From Zea mays (taxonomy: Eukaryota; Streptophyta; Magnoliopsida; Poales; Poaceae): a DNA stretch of 64,000 nt. The DNA lies in the NCBI RefSeq assembly GCF_902167145.1, contig NC_050098.1:18310501-18374500 (forward strand). The letters run 5' to 3'. The notes below the pieces were generated by a model. The model searched no databases. It saw only the letters and a program-made list of their open reading frames with translations, and was not told where the DNA came from. Below, piece after piece: positions 56,137 to 64,000 of the stretch (positions within the stretch are counted from its first letter, which is position 1; every line of letters begins with the position of its first letter). Position numbers and translations under genes: made by a program.

Positions 56137-59100
56137 ATGCCGACCAGGACTCGAGGTCAGGACACAGCAGGAACTTCTGGGGGCAGGGATGTTACCCCAA
56201 ACCCACCTCCGGTTCCTCCCACGTTAGCCGAGGCGATCGCCGCCTTGGTGAATGCCACCGCAGACAATACCCGCTTCCTTAGGGAAATGGCGGGTCAGCA
56301 GCAATTTCAGCAGCAGGCGGGAAGGGGTTTTCAGCAAGGCCCCCGTGAGACCACCTATCTGGACTTCTCTGAAACTCGTCCACCTCTATTCGTCAAGGCA
56401 GAAGATCCCCTAGAAGCTGATGAGTGGATTCGGGTTATTGAACAAAAGTTTGGTCTTCTCCGTTGCTCAGAGACGCAGAAGCCGTTGTTTGCAGCACAAC
56501 AACTCCGTGGTCCTGCCAGTACCTGGTGGGGAAATTTCGTGGCTATTCAACCTGTCAACCATCAAGTCACCTGGGATGAGTTTAAAGCAGCCTTCCGTGA
56601 ACACTACATCCCTGAAGGAGTGCTGCATACGAAACAAGAGGAATTTATGAAGTTACAACAAGGTGGAGATACCATCAACCAATATCTCAACAAATTCAAT
56701 CACCTGTCGCAGTATGCCATCAACCAGGTGAATACGGATTTAAAGAAGAAGAACTGTTTTATGCGGGGACTGAATGATCGGCTACAAAGGAAAATGGCCA
56801 CATGCATAGATCTCACGTATGGAAAGGCTGTCAGCACAGCCTTATCTGTTGAAGCAAAATACACAAATTCTGGGAAGAATAAGGGATTCGGTGGTGAGAG
56901 GCCTAATCAGGGCCAGGCGAAGAAACCACGGTTTGTGATTCGACCTTCAAGCCAAAATCGCCCTTTTTCTCGTCCACCCTCATTCCCCTTCAAACAGCCT
57001 ATCATTATCCGCCCCAACAATACCCCCACTACCCCAAAACAGCCGGGTGCCCCAGGCACTCGATTTCCTGCCTTGCCTAGTTCTTCAACTGGGTGCTTTA
57101 ATTGCGGCAAGTCGGGACATTTTATCAAAGACTGCCCATATCCTAGGCAAAATCAATCTAATGCTTCGCAAGGATCTGGGAAATCAGCTCAGCCTAAAGG
57201 AAATGCTGTGGGGAAGAATACAAAGAAGACAGGGCGTGTGTATTACACTCAAGTGGCTACTACACTGGAAGGAGAGCCGGTGATGATGGGTACGTTTCCC
57301 GTGGCCAGTCACCCAGCAATTATTCTTTTTGATTCTGGTGCTTCACATACATTCATTAGCAAGAAATTTGTGGAGCAACATCATATTGCATACCATGAAT
57401 CAAAGGAGGGATTTAAAATTCATTCACCTGGGGGACACATTTATACTAGAGAAGTGGCCTATGGAGTGCCAGTAACAATGGCCGAACGGAACTTTCTTGC
57501 TAACATGATTGTTCTGAAGGGCCAGGATATAGATGTAATATTGGGTATGAATTGGTTAACCCAACACAAGGCAATTCTCAACACTGAACTTAGAACCGTC
57601 AGGTTGAGCTATAATCAAGAAGAGATTCTCTTGACTCTCCCCGCAACCAATCCGGCCAAAGCTTCTGGTAGAGTCTATGAAGCCATTGTACCGGAAATCA
57701 AGAACATTCCGGTAGTATGTGAGTTTCCAGATGTATTTCCGGAAGATTTGCCTGGACTGCCCCCTGAAAGAGATGTAGAATTCGTAATTGAGCTAAAGCC
57801 CGGTACGGCTCCCATCTCCCGAAGATCGTACCGTATGCCCCCTAATGAATTAGCGGAATTGAAGATTCAATTACAAGATCTACTGAATAAGGGATTCATC
57901 CGGCCAAGCTCGTCCCCGTGGGGTTGTCCCGCCATTTTTGTTAAGAAGAAGGATCAAACCTTGAGAATGTGCGTGGATTATCGACCCCTAAATGAGGTCA
58001 CCATCAAGAATAAATACCCTCTTCCAAGGATCGACATCTTATTTGATCAACTGACTGGGGCGAGGGTATTTTCCAAAATTGATCTCAGGTCGGGCTATCA
58101 TCAAATCCGTATTCGGCCCGAGGATATACCGAAAACCGCGTTTACTACGCGGTATGGATTGTTTGAATACTTGGTAATGTCTTTCGGGCTCACAAATGCT
58201 CCTGCCCACTTCACTTACTTGATGAACTCGGTGTTCATGCCCGAGTTGGACAAGTTCGTGGTAGTCTTCATTGATGATATCTTGATATATTCCAAGAATG
58301 AAGAAGACCATGCTCAGCATTTACGGATTGTATTGACGCGCCTAAGGGAACACCAACTATATGCCAAGTTCAGCAAGTGCGCGTTCTGGCTGGAAGAAAT
58401 TCAATTTTTGGGGCACGTGTTATCGGCTAAAGGAATTGCGGTAGATCCTAGCAAGGTCAAAGATATTCTGGAGTGGAAACCCCCAACAACTGTTCACCAC
58501 GTCCGGAGTTTTCTTGGACTAGCTGGGTATTATCGCAGATTCATACCAGATTTTTCTAAACTTGTGAAGCCAATCACAAGTTTATTAAAGAATGACATTA
58601 AGTTCAATTGGTCTTCTAAGTGTAATGAAGCCTTTGAGCAATTGAAGACACTATTGACCCTGCTCCGGTATTCGCTCAACCGGACATCACTAAGCCTTTT
58701 GACGTTTATTGTGATGCATCTGGCAGTGGGCTCGGCTGTGTACTGATGCAAGAGGGCCGAGTGATTGCGTATGCCTCAAGGCAGTTGCGCCGACATGAGG
58801 AGCACTATCCAACTCATGATCTGGAGCTAGCTGCTGTGGTTCATGCCCTGAAGATTTGGCGTCACTATCTGCTGGGTAATGTCTGTCACATATATACAGA
58901 TCATAAAAGTTTGAAGTACATCTTCACCCAGTCAGAGTTAAATATGAGGCAAAGACGATGGCTTGAGCTCATTAAAGACTATGAACTGGAGATCCATTAT
59001 CACCCAGGCAAGGCCAATGTGGTGGCAGATGCACTAAGTCGTAAGACCTCCTGCCACTGTCTTATGGCGAAGATCTCCGAGAACACTTTGTGTCAAGAAA

Positions 59101-60605
59101 TGGAGAAGTTAAACCTGGGGATCATCCAACAAGGGACTCTAAATCAACTAAAGCTTGAGTCAATCATTTTGCAAAGGATAATTAATGCTCAAAAGGATAA
59201 TCTGGGTATGAAGCACATTCGAGAGAAGATAAAGGCTGGAGTAGCAAAGTGTTTCAAGGAAGACGATCAAGGTGTGATATGGTTTAAAAACCGCATAGTA
59301 GTGCCAAAGAACGAAGAACTCCGCCAGCAAATTCTTGATGAGGCACATCTTAGTCGCTATTCTATTCATCCCGGAAGCACTAAGATGTATCAAGACTTAA
59401 AGCAACATTTCTGGTGGACAAAGATGAAAATTGAAATTGCACGCTATGCGGCTAAGTGTGACACTTGCAGATGTGTCAAGGCCATACACATGAAAACTGC
59501 TGGTCCATTACAATCTTTGCCAATCCCAACATGGAAATGGGAAGACATCAGTATGGACTTTATTGTGGGATTGCCTAGAACCGCAAAAGGGTATGACTCT
59601 ATTTGGGTTATCACTGATCGCCTAACCAAGATCGCCCACTTCCTCCCTGTCAAAGTAAAATATCCCGTCATTACCTATGCGGAGTTATACATTGCCCGTA
59701 TTCTCAGTTTGCATGGTGTTCCAAAGACCATAGTGTCGGATCGTGGACCTCAGTTCGTATCCAAGTTTTGGGAAGAACTTCATAAATCCTTGGGTACCAA
59801 ATTGCTCCACAGTTCGGCCTATCATCCTCAAACCAGTGGACAAACTGAGAGAGTGAACCAAATACTTGAAGATATGCTGCGGGCATGTGTTCTGGACTTC
59901 TCACCAAAATGGGATGAATGTTTGCCTTTGGCGGAGTTTTCATATAACAATAGCTATCAAGAAAGTATCAAGATGGCACCCTTCGAAGCGCTATATGGAC
60001 GACGGTGTCGAACTCCGCTAAATTGGTCTGAACCTGGAGAAAGATGCTTCTTTAGGCCTGATATGGTGAAAGAGGCCGAGGATAAGGTTCAGAAAATTAT
60101 TTATAATATGAAGAAGGCACAGGCTCGTCAGAAGAGTTATGCAGACACACGACGAAGGCCCTTATATTTCCCGGAAGGAGACTATGTCTACTTGAAGGTC
60201 TCACCAATGAAAGGTGTATCGCGTTTCGGGGTTAAAGGGAAACTTGCACCCAGGTACATTGGTCCATTCCTGGTGCTTGAGCAATGTGGACCAGTGGCAT
60301 ACCGACTTCAGCTCCCCGAAACATTGTCTGCTGTGCATAATGTGTTCCACGTGTCACAATTGAAGAAGTGTCTTCGGGTTCCTGATCGAACCGTTGAAGT
60401 AACTGATGTTGTCCTGGAACCAGATTTAACCTACTCGGAACATCCTATTCGAGTTCTGGATCAAAAGGACAGGGTTACCCGAAGAAAGACTCTCAAGTTC
60501 TACAAGATACAGTGGAACCAGCATTCTGAAGATGAGGCTACATGGGAAACTCAAGACTTCTTGGATAAGAATTTCCCAGGCTTTCTAGCCTCATGTAAAT
60601 TGTAA
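56137..60605 (+). pseudogene. gag-pol of the second Tekay element, one frameshift
   Basis: The start is the ATG at 56137, placed directly after an acceptor-like TTTTTGCCACAG. The order is gag domain, [18 protein letters not shown] (codon about 319), protease DSGAS (about 398), and reverse transcriptase with FIDD (about 711). A base is missing near 58658-58661 at the start of RNase H, and the frame continues from there to 60605. RNase H ([10 protein letters not shown]), integrase with CDTC and DDE motifs ([23 protein letters not shown]) and a C-terminal chromodomain (about 60440-60590) follow. Apart from this shift the gene looks undamaged, so inactivation may be recent. Confidence 0.93.
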
Positions 60606-60743
60606 AGTCTGTATAGCTGTGTAATAAAGAAGTAACCCCCACATCACCCCTGTCTTGTACCAAAACTTAGGAAATAAAAATGTGATGTGTTTCCTTTACC
60701 ATTCCCTACCCTAGGATTTTTAATCTCGGGACGAGATTCTTTT

Positions 60744-60756
60744 ATGGGGGGAAGGA
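60744..60756 (+). other. Polypurine tract of the second Tekay element
   Basis: GGGGGGAAGGA lies directly before the 3' LTR. Confidence 0.85.
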
Positions 60757-63700
60757 TGTAACACCCCTGGTGTTACTGTAACTAAAACTCGAGCATGACA
60801 TCATGAACATTAGCATTTGCATATGTTTGACACACCTAGAGTGCATTCACTAGGTAAAAATTTCAAACAAGTTGTATTGTTTTAATGTTTTTGCAAATGA
60901 AACCCTGGTTAATTTAATGGACTTAACCCTAAATAGTGGTTAAAGGGGTAAAACTTAACCCAAGTTAAGAAAACCCAAAGACTTTAGGGTAAAAGTCATA
61001 AAATGACCCTAAGAATAAATTTGAATCACATTTATACCCCTGGGATACCAGAAACCCTAATGGGAACCCTGGAAAACCCTAAAACCAAACCCTAGGGGCT
61101 TATGTGCAAAATTAGTCCACTCTTGGGCTAAAGTGCAAAAAAAACAAGCCAAATAAGTATTTGAAGTCATTTGGTTCACAAATATGTGGACTTGAAAGCC
61201 AAACCCTAAGTTTTGGGTTTATTTGCAAAAAGTACCACTTGACCTCTATATAGCCTAAGTCTGAAATTAGTGTTGTGAGCACAACTTTGAGCCCTTGTAA
61301 CTTTCAAAGCATAGGGTTTTTGCCCTAGGTCACCACATCAAAGTTGAAGACCAATCATAGGAGAACAACTTTGCTTAAGGATGTGAGATCAGTTGTTAAG
61401 AAGAATTTAGTGATAATTAAGTCTAAAGTTGGACTGTCAGGTTACTAAGGTCTGAATTTTCAGACAGACAGTGCAATCACTACGACTTTGAGCATAAATT
61501 CAACTATGATCCAGCAAGAATCTGCCCATGGCTGCTGTGACAAACCTGTAGCTGATCTATAGCTCTACAATTTTGCTGCAGAGCATGGAGTATGTTACCA
61601 TTGAAAATTGAGAGAAAATCGTGCTCCAAGTCGCTCTGTCAGTTCATCTGATGGGTGCTCTCCATGGTACAGTGTCCCATGGATCAGATCGCCAGCGCAG
61701 CAAACTTCACCGCCGGCGACCTCCCTGCGCAAAGATTCGTGCCATCACCGCCGTGACTCGTGACCGAATCAACTGGATAGCACTTGGAGATCATCGCCGT
61801 GGATAACTCCGGCCAGTAAAGTATTCCGGCCACCGTACAAGCATTCACCGCGGCGGAACTGGATAATTACGCCGATGATCACCGCCCCTCGGCCTTGCGC
61901 CGCGTGTCCGAGCCTCGCCACTGCACCGCCACGATTCACTTTAGCTCCCCGTTGCTCACCGGAATAGCTGCCACGACGTTGAACACGTATTCACTGCGCC
62001 AGTGTTCTTCTCCACCTCCGACCGCCGCGCGTCTTGCTCGAAATTCACGGCCACCGCCCATCCTCCCTATAAATTGAGCCCGTGTCCAGCTCCGTGAGGT
62101 AGTCAACTAGCTAACCACCGCTAATCGGCCACAATCATCCACTCGTGTGCTCGAATTCGGAGTTTCCCCCAAATCCGATTTCCGCCACCGTGAAACCGAG
62201 CTCACCGTCACCAGCCCAACTCCGGTCAGTTCCCGTCCTCTGCTCCCTTGTTTGAGCATTCTCATACATCTGTGATGCTCCCCGACCCCTTTAATTTGAC
62301 CAGACCGCCACCCATCACCGGGAACACGAGCATGTGTCCATAACCTTCGCTGTCCTCGTGGGCAGAGCGGAATGGGTCACCAATCGTGCAATTAACTTAG
62401 GGGAAATGCTCGGAGGGGGTCTGATTTGGTGTCTACCGCTCGAGAGCGCCAATCCTTGCGTAATCCGGCCGGCCTAACCTCGTCGGTGATCGGACCTCCG
62501 CCGTGCGACATCGGGGCGTAGCACTGTGAAGAATTAGAACTTGAGGGATCTCTGTGCAAATCGTCAGTGACTCAGAAAAACAGTAACCGAACCCATCTCC
62601 AGTTAGCCAAAACGCCGAGGGCCTCTGCGCAAACTCGCCCCGCGGGCGCGGACGCGCGCGCGATTCCGCGTGGATCTGGGCCGCCTGGGCTGAATCTAGC
62701 CCATTACTGTTGAAACCTTTTTCTTTTTCTTTTTCAGCAGAGCTTTAGAAATATGTAGAAAAATGTAGAAAAATGCTAAAATTGTGAAACCAATTTTCCT
62801 AGACTTGTTATTTTCCATAGAATTTAGTAAAAATAGTTTTGTGATTTTTAGTGGAAGTAAGAAATTTTAGGGTAATTAAAGTGGTTAAAAAAGTTGGTTA
62901 TGGATTTTTAGAAAACAAATGGTAATTCCAAAAATGCCCAAAATTTTTATATGAGTGTTATACACTATTTAGAGACCTTGGGTAAAGTTTGAATTGATTT
63001 GGACCTTGTTTGATCACCAAACCCAAAACCACCCCCTGCCCTATGAACTCCTTTACCGACTCCGGAAACCCTAAGTTCCCGGAACTCCGTGAAGGAAAGT
63101 TGTATTCAAGACATAAATAATAAGTTTATGCTATCTTTGCATCCTCATGAGCATCCCATGGCATCCATTCTTATACTTATGTATGGTTATGATTAGAACG
63201 TGAAGAAGAGGTAGAAGTCCCCGAAGACAGGACACCACCACCTTCGGAATCCCAGGCCGGGAATAGTTTCTACTTCGATATCTGTGGATCCGAACCCGAA
63301 TCACTTGTAAACGAAGGCAAGCCCCGGTGCATTTGCCACCTTCCTTGCTATTTTAAAATCTTTCTCACTTGATTGCTGCATTAGGTGATAGGAGTTGCTT
63401 GATAAAACCATTCCTGCATTACCTTCCTTGAATTTGATTACCTTCCTTAATCACCTGTTTTATAAAAGCTTTTTGATGCTTAGCTTGGCTTTAGAAAAAC
63501 AAAAGGTTTTGTTTTTACAAAATATGATGTGGCAAAAGTGGGTGGGATGTTTTTCGAAAATAAAACTTGATGATGGATCTATCAAAGGCCTTGATGGATT
63601 CAACATCGGAAAAGATGTACCTCTGCCAGGTACCAAACTTTGGGTTTGAAATAATTAAGTTCAGACCGGGCGGGTGACTTGCACGAGAAGAGAGTCTCGG

Positions 63701-64000
63701 TGTAGTGTCTCCGTCTGAGTCGATTAAGGACCTTGTCGATGTAGGCTTGATGATCGAGGACCCTTTAACTGGTCACATGCCTCGTCATGGGTAAGCCTTG
63801 CCTCGGGCAGACTAAGGCCGGAATAAGATAACACGAAATGGGCGTGGAGCGGTGGCGAGAGTAGCGTGTACCCTCCGTGGCAAGAGGCTGGACGGTGGTG
63901 TATCTGTGCTCTCGGTTTGCGTGAACCTGATCCGGTCTTAAGAACCCCGGTGGCGGGTTGACATATGCAAGGGTTAAGTGCTACATATGTCGTGTGATTG
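60757..64000 (+). repeat. 3' LTR of the second Tekay element, truncated by the window
   Basis: It is nearly identical to 51087-54330. Differences include G/T and A/T changes near 61135 and 61170, several C/T and A/G changes at 61730-61910, and G/C near 63662. Confidence 0.93.

Larger units (their letters stand above)
51087..64000 (+). mobile_element. Second Tekay/Del-lineage chromovirus, 3' LTR incomplete
   Basis: The 5' LTR (51087-55124), primer-binding site, ORF0, gag-pol, polypurine tract and 3.2 kb of the 3' LTR are visible. About 0.8 kb of the 3' LTR should lie beyond the window. TTTCG at 51082-51086 is the expected left target duplication. I count about 15 substitutions over the 3.24 kb of LTR that can be compared, more than in the first Tekay element. 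A one-base loss in pol makes the copy defective. Confidence 0.93.

Noticed and set aside
56137..56185. [13 protein letters not shown] at the gag start of the second Tekay element as another H3 mimic
   Set aside because: Only scattered residues match and ARKS is absent. Gag homologues vary here.
1..64000. Search for CRISPR arrays, operons, riboswitches or bacterial insertion sequences
   Set aside because: The window is plant repeat DNA. Tandem and inverted repeats found are explained by transposable elements.

Overview
This window is eukaryotic, repeat-dense grass DNA, most likely from maize or a close relative. The evidence is nested LTR retrotransposons of the Tekay/Del, Tat, Reina and SIRE (Opie/Ji-like) lineages, SIRE LTRs full of CCGGAC-N-GTCCGG-type motifs, Tourist, Stowaway and hAT MITEs, and Helitrons with maize-type ends carrying several host gene fragments. 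I see no intact ordinary host gene, no rRNA or tRNA gene and no CRISPR array. The species assignment is an inference.

Layout. 1-11004: a Tat-lineage Gypsy element on the minus strand (gag, PR-RT-RNase H-aRNH, integrase in broken frames). Between integrase and the off-window 3' LTR it carries a five-exon gene on the opposite strand with its own TATA box. 11005-14508: part of an older minus-strand Tekay-type LTR holding a Tourist MITE. The Tat element sits inside this LTR. 14509-14928 and 26564-29793: two halves of a decayed SIRE copia, split by a young Tekay element at 14929-26563 with near-identical LTRs and a 1493-codon gag-pol frame. 29794-30575: a cationic amino-acid transporter fragment. 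30576-45226: a minus-strand Helitron complex with three 5' termini and two 3' termini. It carries pieces of an uncoupling protein, an E2 acyltransferase, an RGLG-type ligase, a SKU5-like oxidase, an AGL12/MADS26-type MADS box gene and most of a UVR/ApaG gene. 45848-49239: a heavily mutated Reina element. 49240-50548: the 3' LTR and a little internal sequence of a minus-strand copia. 50549-51086: part of a minus-strand Gypsy-type LTR. 51087-64000: a second Tekay element whose 3' LTR runs off the window.

Most striking signal. The accessory ORFs of both Tekay elements, and the extreme 5' end of the antisense gene of the Tat element, encode N termini that look like the histone H3 tail (ARTKQTARKS). 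In the Tekay elements this tail-like ORF0 lies upstream of a gag-pol whose integrase ends in a chromodomain, a domain class known to bind methylated H3 tails. A self-encoded bait for chromatin readers and writers is therefore a testable idea. A second shared feature is a hairpin in three Tekay-type LTRs with a conserved 8-nt loop and stem changes that preserve pairing. Premature stops across several elements are mostly at former glutamine codons, as expected from deamination of methylated cytosine.
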